Shown here piece by piece: positions 24,922 to 31,797 of a DNA stretch of 64,000 bases. Origin of the DNA: UBA6059 sp964351595 (lineage in GTDB: Bacteria; Bacteroidota; Bacteroidia; Cytophagales; Cyclobacteriaceae); the NCBI GenBank assembly GCA_964351595.1, contig CAYGOT010000002.1, forward strand, positions 1 through 64,000, given 5' to 3'. The notes beneath the pieces were generated by a model. That model saw only the letters and a list, made by a program, of their open reading frames with translations. It had not been told where the DNA came from and ran no database searches. The translations under genes and the position numbers were made by a program. Position 1 is the first letter of the stretch. The number at the start of each line of letters is the position of its first letter.

Positions 24922-25710
24922 CTAATAGTCTATTTTAGTTCTATTTCCTCCCCCCTTATAATCCCCCTTTATATCATACCATTTTTTTCCATATTTGAAT
25001 TGGAGCAAGGACTTTATAAGGTCTGGCCCCCTCTCCATGATACCTTTCGTTTTTTTGATGTACTTGTTTTCAAACTCACTATCAATACTACGCAATGTGT
25101 TTAGATCTTCACTTCTAATAGATACTTCTGAGTAGTTTGCCTTCAAAAGTAAATAACCACTTTCCACAGCCGACTTTTTAAGCCTACTCCCGTACATTAT
25201 TGATTTTTGGAGCATCTTTGCTATTGCTGTATTAGCAACGGGAAAAAAATCAGCATCAAGCAGATCGTGATACGAACCAGACCCCATGTAGTAGTTCTGA
25301 CCTGCTTGATTTGCTGACTTTTTATTTTTTCTATACCTATTTCTTTGTGTCATTACTAGCCTTCCGATAAAAGCTCCAGCAAAGTATGCCTTGGGGCATT
25401 GTAAGTATTGCCTATCAAATTCAACCCTTGCTGCTGATTTCCCTTTCAACATTTTATAGAGGCGCTTAAAGCTTCTGATATATGTAAACCCTTTGTTTGA
25501 ATTGGTCCAACCTAGTGACTCCAGTGATGTGATGTCCTTACTTAATGATTTCCGGCATCTACCTGTTTCAAGTTGAAGACGCCTAAGAATAGCCTTGTTA
25601 ATCATCACGCCTCCAGCATATTCATGCTTGAGTATCAGGTACAATCTCAACTCTTGAATCTTATTATTGGTGAGAGCAAACTGGATAAGATCTACTGGAA
25701 CCCACTTCAT
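24922..25710 (-). CDS. Hypothetical protein (262 aa) with HTH-like N-terminus
   Basis: A basic 262-residue protein. The N-terminal 80 residues look like a winged-helix unit (MINKAILRRLQLETGRCRKSLSKDITSLESLGW then a short beta hairpin). The rest is Lys/Tyr-rich and unrecognised. It lies 3 bp after the excisionase-like gene in the same direction, in the integrase module. A DNA-binding role in replication or excision of the island is plausible from place and charge but not shown. Confidence 0.65.
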   Translation of the reverse strand: MKWVPVDLIQFALTNNKIQELRLYLILKHEYAGGVMINKAILRRLQLETGRCRKSLSKDITSLESLGWTNSNKGFTYIRSFKRLYKMLKGKSAARVEFDRQYLQCPKAYFAGAFIGRLVMTQRNRYRKNKKSANQAGQNYYMGSGSYHDLLDADFFPVANTAIAKMLQKSIMYGSRLKKSAVESGYLLLKANYSEVSIRSEDLNTLRSIDSEFENKYIKKTKGIMERGPDLIKSLLQFKYGKKWYDIKGDYKGGGNRTKIDY

Positions 25711-25713
25711 CGA

Positions 25714-25977
25714 TTACTTGCCATTGGAATCAATGAACTCTTCGATCTCTGATCTTTTATATAGAGTCAAGCGATTGACCTTATAGTATTTTATTCGACC
25801 AGCGTCACGGTATCTCTGAAGTGTTCGTAAGCTTATATGAAGAATCTTGCATACTTGCTTAGCATCAAGTAATTGATCCTCTTTGTGAGGTATAATTCCT
25901 TTAATTAATCGATGTAGCTCTTTGATATGCTCCTTGAGCTCAACTATTTCTGCTTGATCAATTAGTTCATAACTCAT
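25714..25977 (-). CDS. Helix-turn-helix (excisionase-like) DNA-binding protein
   Basis: An 87-residue protein with a helical N-terminus and a C-terminal HTH_17/MerR-like domain: LLDAKQVCKILHISLRTLQRYRDAGRIKYYKVNRLTLYKRSEIEEFI. Small proteins of this type beside tyrosine recombinases usually serve as excisionase or directionality factors. The ATG at 25977 is chosen over a TTG at 26004. It is followed after 3 bp by the 262-aa gene. Confidence 0.85.
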   Translation of the reverse strand: MSYELIDQAEIVELKEHIKELHRLIKGIIPHKEDQLLDAKQVCKILHISLRTLQRYRDAGRIKYYKVNRLTLYKRSEIEEFIDSNGK

Positions 25978-26060
25978 CCTGAATAATTTTAGATTCAGGG
26001 GCAATTAAGAGTTATAGGAAGACACTAAAAACGTAGACTGTGCAAATGAAATTTGGGCAT

Positions 26061-26918
26061 CTATGGATTTTCTGACGCTTTAACATTGTTGATCAAATTA
26101 TTCACGGCATTATAAACTCTTCTTTTATCAAATAGCTCTCCCAATTGATCGAGTTTATTGAGATCACCCTCATTGTCTACCGCCTTAGTATTGAGCTTTA
26201 TATTAGACCAGATAAAACAGTGCCCTATCATTCGATACAATGGTCCATCGGTAGTTAATTCAGTATAATTCTTTAAAAAGCTATTCAGACATTTGGCTAT
26301 TCTACCTTTTTCTCTGCTGATTACATCACTTCGCTTTGATTCGTATTCATCAGTCTTCCCATTAGCATCGTTCAAGTTCTGATCTGCGTATATCAGTTCC
26401 TTATAATCACAATAAATACTATCAAAGTGACGCTGGACCATTGATTGAATCATACCCCATTCCTTGTGCGCATCGATTTCGATGATAAAACTAGAATCAA
26501 TATTTACGATGATCTTTTTAGGTAATACGCTCTTCAGTTTTAGATCCTGTTCAGGATAGATCTCTTTGAATCGCTGGTAGTCCTTAACCTTAGTAATTGC
26601 TGCTTTATTCTCTCTGTAATCATTGTCTGAGAATGCCTTATTGTCACACCAATCCTTGAAGATGGTCACTTCTCGATCTCCAATTGTGGTTTTAATGTTT
26701 TGCCTCAATCTTGATATTGCAAAAATCAAAGTATTCTTGATTTTTTGATCTACCATATCAATACTGTATTTAGATAGTATGCTTTCAATTTCTCTAAAAT
26801 CTTCTTTGTAAATGAGTACCGGGTTCTTAGCCTCCTCAGCACTAATTATAGTCCCCCACGAATCTCCAAAATACTTTTTGAATACCCTCCTATCAATTTG
26901 CATCCTCATTGAAAGCAT
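26061..26918 (-). CDS. Hypothetical protein (285 aa) overlapping integrase
   Basis: A soluble protein of up to 285 residues, charged and helix-rich, with no recognised domain. Three in-frame ATGs (26918, 26909, 26903) are possible; all lie inside the end of the integrase frame, so the two genes are co-transcribed and probably coupled. Its place between integrase and the HTH gene recalls regulators of integration or excision in Bacteroidota mobile elements, but no sequence hallmark confirms this. Confidence 0.7.
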   Translation of the reverse strand: MLSMRMQIDRRVFKKYFGDSWGTIISAEEAKNPVLIYKEDFREIESILSKYSIDMVDQKIKNTLIFAISRLRQNIKTTIGDREVTIFKDWCDNKAFSDNDYRENKAAITKVKDYQRFKEIYPEQDLKLKSVLPKKIIVNIDSSFIIEIDAHKEWGMIQSMVQRHFDSIYCDYKELIYADQNLNDANGKTDEYESKRSDVISREKGRIAKCLNSFLKNYTELTTDGPLYRMIGHCFIWSNIKLNTKAVDNEGDLNKLDQLGELFDKRRVYNAVNNLINNVKASENP

Positions 26919-28158
26919 TAATTACTTTACTGACTATGTATGACTTATTTACACCATGATAATGATCCATGATTACTCTTACCGATTTACCGGTCATCTC
27001 TGCAATGCTCTTTTCATCAATCCCAAGCTCGCAGCAATGCGTTATAAAGGTTTTTATTGCCACATGAGTGGTTATCCGCTCATATTTGGGCACAATACCT
27101 TCAGAGGTCTCAATAGCTGAATTAATACCTGCCAAAGCACAAAGTTCTTTAAGGTATTTATTCTGCTTTTGCTCCGATATAAGAGGCAGCTTATAATTAT
27201 ATCTCTGGAGTATTTCCTTAGGAACTGTAGATAGTGGGATGTAATTAGCTCGATCGGTCTTTTGTTGAATCAACTGAATTACTTCTTGACCAACGATCTC
27301 CGTGATGTGAGCTTTATTAAGTCGTTTCAAATCGCCATATCTGAGTCCTGTACGACAATTAAACACAAATACGTCTCTCACATTGGCTAGTCTTTCATTG
27401 TTGGTCAAATCCAATGAGATAAGGCTATTGAGCTCTTCTTGATTCAAGTAGACCACTTCAACCAATTTTTTAATCTTCTTGAAATCACGGTGTAAAAAGT
27501 CCTGATGAACCACGTGTCCTCGCGACTGAGCCCAAGAAAGAAATGACTTTAGGTTCTTTATGAGATTACCTATAGTATTATCTTTCTTCTTTTCAACGGC
27601 CCTAAGAAAGGCCACAAACTTATCGTAGAAGTTCAAATCAAAGGAATCAAGTCTCAGCTGTTCGCCTGAGTATTCAGAAAACCTTTTCAAGGCGCTATAG
27701 GTGCTCTTATACTGCTTAATAGTGTTGTTAGACCACCGAACCCCATCACTTTTCACTAAGTAGCTCTGATAGAGTGTATCAAAGTCAATGCTTCTGGGAT
27801 CTGCCTTGCCGGTATTAACCACTCGCTGCTCATCATATTGCTTACCTACTAAGTCCACGGTAGGCTCAAGATTCTTAGCGTGCAACGACAAGGCTATACC
27901 TTCAATCGTTGACTTCAATTCTCTTATTGCACTTATAAGGGGCTTGGCCCCTTTCACATTGTTTCTTATAAAGGGATCTATGATTTCAAGCTTGCCGTTT
28001 ATATGAACCAGGTTTAATTTACTCGCTTCAACATTAACCGCCTTAAACCTCTTAGTTCTTTCTCGATGACCATACTGAATTACAACTGCTGTACATCCAT
28101 TTCGATCCACTCTAGGGGTACCTTGCTTGTCCTTGCGGATAACGACTTTTGTAGTCAA
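26893..28158 (-). CDS. Tyrosine recombinase (island integrase) with altered active site
   Basis: A 421-residue site-specific integrase. The N-terminal arm-binding and SAM-like core-binding regions (to about 225) are followed by the catalytic domain. The first Arg is R273 in RTGLRYGDL, then His365 in TTHVAIKTF and the nucleophile Tyr400 in MDHYHG. By the usual HxxR spacing the second Arg should be at 368, but that residue is Ile (codon ATA, one base from AGA). The later His position (391) is Lys. The start is TTG, 2 bp from the arm repeats, suggesting autoregulation. Activity is doubtful. Confidence 0.9.
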   Translation of the reverse strand: MTTKVVIRKDKQGTPRVDRNGCTAVVIQYGHRERTKRFKAVNVEASKLNLVHINGKLEIIDPFIRNNVKGAKPLISAIRELKSTIEGIALSLHAKNLEPTVDLVGKQYDEQRVVNTGKADPRSIDFDTLYQSYLVKSDGVRWSNNTIKQYKSTYSALKRFSEYSGEQLRLDSFDLNFYDKFVAFLRAVEKKKDNTIGNLIKNLKSFLSWAQSRGHVVHQDFLHRDFKKIKKLVEVVYLNQEELNSLISLDLTNNERLANVRDVFVFNCRTGLRYGDLKRLNKAHITEIVGQEVIQLIQQKTDRANYIPLSTVPKEILQRYNYKLPLISEQKQNKYLKELCALAGINSAIETSEGIVPKYERITTHVAIKTFITHCCELGIDEKSIAEMTGKSVRVIMDHYHGVNKSYIVSKVINAFNEDAN

Positions 28159-28159
28159 T

Positions 28160-28180
28160 TTGGTAAGTGTTTGGTAAGTG
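28160..28180 (+). repeat. Right arm-type repeat: two TTGGTAAGTG copies
   Basis: This is identical to 12244-12264 and in the same orientation. It lies immediately upstream of the integrase start codon, so protein bound here could both assemble the recombination complex and repress integrase. Confidence 0.75.
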
Positions 28181-28283
28181 AATTATAAAGAATTGGCATT
28201 CCATTGGATGACAATCACATCCCAAATGTATCTCATTAACTTTAATTGGCCGTTTTAAAAGACACAAAAAGTCATGAAAAGAC

Positions 28284-28308
28284 AGGGTTCGAATCCTTCC
28301 GAGTGCGC
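28284..28308 (+). repeat. attR: displaced 3' end of tRNA-Arg
   Basis: The 25 bases are identical to 12176-12200 (T-arm through discriminator plus one base) but without the 5' part of a tRNA. It marks the right border of the island. The chromosome's original tRNA terminator follows. Confidence 0.9.
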
Positions 28309-28313
28309 ATTAG

Positions 28314-28340
28314 GCCTCTGATTAGTCGGAGGCTTTTTTT
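28314..28340 (+). terminator. Original tRNA-Arg terminator beyond attR
   Basis: GCCTCTGA and TCGGAGGC form an 8-bp stem (one G-T pair) with loop TTAG and a run of seven T. The first GIY-YIG gene starts with ATG directly after the T-run. Confidence 0.8.
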
Positions 28341-28595
28341 ATGCATTACGTTTACGTCATATATAGCCCCTCTACTCATAGGTATTATAAAGGATATACC
28401 AATGACCTTGACAAGAGGCTGACCCAACACAACAAAGGTCAAAACAAGTCAACTAAGCCGTACCTGCCTTGGGTATTGGTATATCACGAGCAATACGAAT
28501 CTCAGGAAAAAGCACTACGGCGAGAAAAGTATTTCAAGTCGGCCGCTGGCAGAAGATTTCTAAAAAAGGTATTGGGTTCGAACCCGGCCGACTGA
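28341..28595 (+). CDS. GIY-YIG mini-protein, copy 1
   Basis: An 84-residue GIY-YIG superfamily protein. The motif appears as YVYVIYS followed by YYKGYT, then the conserved Arg helix in DLDKRLTQHNKG, and a basic C-terminal helix ALRREKYFKSAAGRRFLKK. The frame ends GSNPAD, encoded by a tRNA T-arm-like GGGTTCGAACCC. The ATG follows a terminator T-run directly, so translation signals are unusual. It is the first of two tandem units of about 320 bp located right after the island border. Whether it is a nuclease is unknown. Confidence 0.8.
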   Translation: MHYVYVIYSPSTHRYYKGYTNDLDKRLTQHNKGQNKSTKPYLPWVLVYHEQYESQEKALRREKYFKSAAGRRFLKKVLGSNPAD

Positions 28596-28626
28596 ACGTC
28601 GTTCGGGCGGGTCCTTCCGAGTGCGC
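28574..28626 (+). repeat. tRNA-Arg tail split by a 29-nt palindrome, copy 1
   Basis: GGGTTCGAA (28574-28582) and TCCTTCCGAGTGCGC (28612-28626) are contiguous in the tRNA-Arg gene but here flank a 29-nt GC-rich insert (28583-28611) ending TCGGGCGGG. In this copy the insert's left arm has a mismatch, so the hairpin is imperfect. Confidence 0.8.
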
Positions 28627-28631
28627 TTTTA

Positions 28632-28657
28632 GCCTTCCAAGTTGGGAGGCTTTTTTT
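28632..28657 (+). terminator. Terminator between GIY-YIG copies
   Basis: GCCTTCC and GGGAGGC pair (one T-G) around loop AAGTT, followed by seven T. The ATG of the second GIY-YIG gene follows at once, exactly as for copy 1. Confidence 0.75.
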
Positions 28658-29014
28658 ATGTATTACGTTTACGTCATATATAGCCCCATCCATCATAGGT
28701 ATGACAAAGGATATACCAATGTCCTTGACAAGAGGCTAACCCAACACAACAAAGGTCAAAACATCTCCACAAAGCCGTATCTGCCTTGGGTATTGGTATA
28801 TCACGAGCAATGCGAATCTCAGGAAGAAGCACTACAGCGCGAAAAGTATTTCAAGTCAGCAGCCGGTAGAAGATTTCTAAAAAAAAGTATTGGGTTCGAA
28901 CCCGCCCGACTTAACATCGTTCGGGCGGGTCCTTCCGAGTGCGCTTTGAGCCTTCCAAGTTGGGAGGCTTTTTTATTACACATTATCAGAACGACATCCC
29001 AGAGAAGCCCATAA
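28658..29014 (+). CDS. GIY-YIG mini-protein, copy 2 (frameshifted 3' end)
   Basis: A near-duplicate of copy 1 (MYYVYVIYSP ... KGYT ... DKRLTQHNKGQ ... REKYFKSAAGRRFLKK). After the last shared Lys a run of eight A (copy 1 has six A then GG) shifts the frame. The protein therefore runs on through the tRNA-tail region and a terminator for 118 residues and overlaps the end of rnfA. Removing one A restores a GSNP-type ending. The GIY motif Tyr is changed (RYDKGYT). The extended tail is probably not functional. Confidence 0.65.
   Translation: MYYVYVIYSPIHHRYDKGYTNVLDKRLTQHNKGQNISTKPYLPWVLVYHEQCESQEEALQREKYFKSAAGRRFLKKSIGFEPARLNIVRAGPSECALSLPSWEAFLLHIIRTTSQRSP
28892..28944 (+). repeat. tRNA-Arg tail split by a 29-nt palindrome, copy 2
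   Basis: The same arrangement as at 28574-28626. GGGTTCGAA, then a perfect hairpin CCCGCCCGA (28901-28909) / TCGGGCGGG (28921-28929) with an 11-base loop, then TCCTTCCGAGTGCGC (28930-28944). The insert point within the tRNA tail is identical in both copies. Confidence 0.85.
28950..28974 (+). terminator. Terminator after GIY-YIG copy 2
   Basis: This hairpin, GCCTTCC/GGGAGGC with loop AAGTT and a T-run, is identical to that at 28632-28657. Convergent to the end of the rnf operon, which stops at 28986. Confidence 0.75.
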
Positions 29015-29561
29015 AGGCCATAGAAAGGATGCCGGCCACAACCAAAGCTGCGGGAACTCCTTTCATGGCGGAGGGCAATTCTGCTAAGTCAAGCTGCTCA
29101 CGAATACTTGAGAAGAGCACGATCGCCAATGTGAAACCAACCGCATTAGCGATAGCGAAAACAACGCTCTCGAGTAGATTAAAATCTTGCTGGATCACTA
29201 ATATCGCTACGCCAAGGATGGCGCAGTTGGTAGTAATCAATGGTAGGAAGACACCCAGAGCTCTATACAATTCAGGGCTGATTTTTTTGAGTACAATCTC
29301 CACTACCTGCACTAGGAAAGCGATCACCAGGATGTAGGCGACCGTCTGCAGGTAAGTGATGCCAAATGGTACAAGCAGGAACTGAAATATCAGATATGTC
29401 ACGACCGTCGCGATAGTCATCACGAAGAGTACTGCCCCTCCCATGCCTATCGCCGTAGTGGTGCTCTTGGATACACCCAGAAACGGGCAGATACCAAGGA
29501 AGCGCGACAACACAATGTTGTTGATGAAAATGGCACCAAAAATGATGATGAAGTATTCCAT
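28986..29561 (-). CDS. rnfA: Rnf complex membrane subunit RnfA
   Basis: An inner-membrane subunit with six helices that, with RnfE, forms the central channel of the Rnf ferredoxin:NAD+ oxidoreductase. The 191-residue product starts MEYFIIIFGAIFINNIVLSRFLG and has the conserved LPLITTNCAILG, whose Cys helps bind the membrane Fe-S cluster. The frame stays open upstream, but that extension lies in rnfE and is not expected in the family. The ATG at 29561 is one base after the rnfE stop. It is the last gene of the operon. Confidence 0.95.
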   Translation of the reverse strand: MEYFIIIFGAIFINNIVLSRFLGICPFLGVSKSTTTAIGMGGAVLFVMTIATVVTYLIFQFLLVPFGITYLQTVAYILVIAFLVQVVEIVLKKISPELYRALGVFLPLITTNCAILGVAILVIQQDFNLLESVVFAIANAVGFTLAIVLFSSIREQLDLAELPSAMKGVPAALVVAGILSMAFMGFSGMSF

Positions 29562-29562
29562 A

Positions 29563-30177
29563 TCAAGCAGTCTTTTTAGATTCGGCCGTGACGTTCTTGC
29601 GCCACTCGAAGAAAGCGATGATAAAACCCAGCGCAATAAATGCCCCCGGAGCAAGTACAAATATGAGCAGTCCATCACCTGGCAGTATCTTTATGCCGAA
29701 TAGTGAATAGCTACCTAATAACTCACGGATGCCTCCAAGGAGTACCAGGGCATAGGTAAAACCCACCCCCATGCTTACGCCATCAATAAAGGCTGGAAAA
29801 AGATCATTTCGACTAGCAAAGGCCTCCGCCCGACCCAATACAATGCAATTCACCACAATCAGTGGAATAAATAGCCCTAGTTGCTCATGAAGTGATGGTA
29901 AGTAACCCGCCATCAACAAATCCACCACCGTCACAAAAGAAGCAATCACCACAATAAAGCTTGGGATTCGCACCTTGGCAGGGATCAAGTTCTTGATTAA
30001 GGAAATCACCATATTGGACATGATCAGCACAAAGGTGGTGGCTAACCCCATGCCCAACCCATTGATCGCTGTACTCGTCACTCCCAGCACCGGACACAGT
30101 CCTAGTAGGAGTACAAAAACTGGATTCTCTTTACTAAGCCCTTTAGTGAGCTGGCCGATGATTGGTGACTTACTCAT
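29563..30177 (-). CDS. rnfE: Rnf complex membrane subunit RnfE
   Basis: A six-helix RnfA/RnfE/NqrD-E family protein of 204 residues from ATG 30177 (MSKSPIIGQLTKGL), overlapping rnfG by 8 bp. The conserved LGLCPVLGVTSTAINGLGMG and LFIPLIVVNCIVLGRAEAFA with its Fe-S Cys are present. Together with RnfA it carries electrons across the membrane between RnfC/B and RnfD/G. The longer upstream frame lies within rnfG and is rejected as a start. Confidence 0.95.
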   Translation of the reverse strand: MSKSPIIGQLTKGLSKENPVFVLLLGLCPVLGVTSTAINGLGMGLATTFVLIMSNMVISLIKNLIPAKVRIPSFIVVIASFVTVVDLLMAGYLPSLHEQLGLFIPLIVVNCIVLGRAEAFASRNDLFPAFIDGVSMGVGFTYALVLLGGIRELLGSYSLFGIKILPGDGLLIFVLAPGAFIALGFIIAFFEWRKNVTAESKKTA

Positions 30178-30760
30178 TTTGTTGAATACTTTGTAGATTC
30201 TCGTAGGCCGTCTGCACAGCCTCACCCACTGCTCTTGAAGAGATGGTCGCTCCGGAAATACCATCTACCGCACCTCCGTCTTTAGTGACACGGAGGTCAA
30301 ACTGTGCCGGGTGCTGCCCGGCGAACTGATCCAGAAAATCACCCGCAGTGATCTTCGATCCTAATCCCGGTGTTTCCCTGTGGCTGAGGACTTGCACTTC
30401 TCTGATGCTCCCATCGACATCAAGCCCGACCATGACCTCTATGCGACCGCTATACCCCTGATCGCTGTAGCTGCTTATCGCATAGCTCTTGATGACGCCA
30501 CCCACCTTCGCCGGATAAAATACCAACGCATTGGCCTCCTCTTCTACCTTCTTACCTTCCACTACCTGAAAACGCTCCTCTAGTGGATCGTTTTCAAATT
30601 GTACTACGGCATTGATGGCTCTTAGCTGCTTTTCTCTTTTCGCGGTAGCGATAGGCTCCAGCGTCCATTCATAGACGTATCCCAATGAAAATGCAGAGAG
30701 CAATGTCACACTGCCCAAGGCTAGGATAAGGTTCAGGAAATTTGACTTAGGTACCGCCAT
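30170..30760 (-). CDS. rnfG: Rnf complex FMN-binding subunit RnfG
   Basis: A 196-residue subunit with one N-terminal membrane helix (about 9-30) and an extracytoplasmic FMN-binding domain. The flavinylation motif DGISGATISSRAV places the covalent phospho-FMN on Thr172. It starts 2 bp after rnfD and overlaps rnfE. A flavin transferase (ApbE) would be needed and is not in the window. Confidence 0.95.
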   Translation of the reverse strand: MAVPKSNFLNLILALGSVTLLSAFSLGYVYEWTLEPIATAKREKQLRAINAVVQFENDPLEERFQVVEGKKVEEEANALVFYPAKVGGVIKSYAISSYSDQGYSGRIEVMVGLDVDGSIREVQVLSHRETPGLGSKITAGDFLDQFAGQHPAQFDLRVTKDGGAVDGISGATISSRAVGEAVQTAYENLQSIQQNE

Positions 30761-30762
30761 AA

Positions 30763-31797
30763 TCAGCTTACAAGTTGGTTGTCCATTGGCTCAAAAGTGG
30801 CCTTGTGGCCCGTGCCATAGCGATGCTGCTTAGCATATTTGTTGATCAGTGGCACGAATGCATTCATGATCAATATGGCAAAAGAGATGCCCTCGGGGTA
30901 TCCGCCAAACAGTCGGATCAACACGGTAAAGAACCCTATCCCCAATCCAAAAATGATCATACCACGATGGGAGACCGGAGAGGTTACATAATCTGTCGCC
31001 ATGAATATCGCACCGAGCATTACGCCACCTGATAGTACGTGAAACATCGGATCGGCATAGAGGCCGGGGTTGATCAACCAAAAAATACCACTGAAGGTAA
31101 ACACTGAAACAATCACCGTAATCGGCACATGCCAGGTAATCACTTTCTGCTGTAGCATGAAGACCAGGCCAATGAGCATGGCTAGCCCACTCATCTCGCC
31201 CAGCGATCCCGACTGCATACCCACAAACATCGATAGATGACTTGGTAGACCCGTCATGATTTCGGGTACGGCCATACCTGACCTAAGACCATCCTTGAGC
31301 AAACCCAGGGGTGTCGCACCAGTCACCGCATCTATTCCTGCTAAGAGTCCTCCCGGCACAGGCCATGTGGTCATCTCTACCGGAAATGATATCAACAGAA
31401 ACACACGCCCCACCAGCGCCGGGTTAAAGGGATTGTTACCCAGTCCCCCGAAGCTTAGCTTGCCTATCCCAACTGACACCACTGCCCCGATCAGGAGGAT
31501 GTATAGAGGAAGATTCGTGGGTACATTAAATGCCAATAGCATACCTGTGATCACGGCAGAGCCGTCAAAAAGTGTCACCTCCTGATGCAGCAAATATCTC
31601 ACGATCACATACTCGGTGATCGCACAGAAAAGCACCGCCATCATCGTGATGATCAAGGCACTGATGCCAAAATTGTAAACCGATATGAGCAGCGCCGGAA
31701 TCATGGCGATCACCACACGCCACATGATCTGCTTCACGGTCAGCGTAGTATGGACATGAGGCGAAGGTGATACCGTTAACAATCCGCTTTGACTCAT
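30763..31797 (-). CDS. rnfD: Rnf complex membrane flavoprotein RnfD
   Basis: A 344-residue NqrB/RnfD family membrane protein with about ten helices. The covalent-FMN motif TGATPLG has the acceptor Thr162. The FDGSAVITGMLLAFNVP and FGGLGNNPFNPALVGRV segments are characteristic. The start at 31797 (MSQSGLLTVSPSPHVH) overlaps the rnfC stop as ATGA. The longer frame upstream runs inside rnfC and is not the true start. Confidence 0.95.
   Translation of the reverse strand: MSQSGLLTVSPSPHVHTTLTVKQIMWRVVIAMIPALLISVYNFGISALIITMMAVLFCAITEYVIVRYLLHQEVTLFDGSAVITGMLLAFNVPTNLPLYILLIGAVVSVGIGKLSFGGLGNNPFNPALVGRVFLLISFPVEMTTWPVPGGLLAGIDAVTGATPLGLLKDGLRSGMAVPEIMTGLPSHLSMFVGMQSGSLGEMSGLAMLIGLVFMLQQKVITWHVPITVIVSVFTFSGIFWLINPGLYADPMFHVLSGGVMLGAIFMATDYVTSPVSHRGMIIFGLGIGFFTVLIRLFGGYPEGISFAILIMNAFVPLINKYAKQHRYGTGHKATFEPMDNQLVS

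Larger units (their letters stand above)
12176..28308. mobile_element. Integrated genomic (defence) island in tRNA-Arg
   Basis: The segment is bounded by a 25-bp direct repeat of the tRNA-Arg 3' end (12176-12200 and 28284-28308). It has matching double arm-type repeats just inside each border (12244-12264, 28160-28180) and a tyrosine recombinase gene at the right end reading inward. Cargo is a type I restriction-modification system, an AbiF-like gene with a candidate RNA, a PutAbiC-like gene, a PD-(D/E)XK nuclease and small unknown genes. No conjugation or phage structural genes are present, so it would need help to move between cells. The recombinase has lost a catalytic Arg, so the island may be fixed. 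Confidence 0.9.

Noticed and set aside
28469..28657. In-frame upstream extension of GIY-YIG copy 2
   Set aside because: It runs out of frame through copy 1, the tRNA tail and a terminator. The true start, by comparison with copy 1, is the ATG at 28658.
28309..28974. CRISPR-like array suggested by repeated tRNA tails and hairpins
   Set aside because: The repeats are about 320 bp apart and separated by coding sequence; there are no short regular spacers and no cas genes.
29562..29678. N-terminal extension of RnfA
   Set aside because: RnfA proteins begin at MEYFIIIFGAIF; the extra codons lie inside rnfE in another frame.
30178..30264. N-terminal extension of RnfE
   Set aside because: The extra codons lie inside rnfG; the family starts near MSKSPIIGQL.
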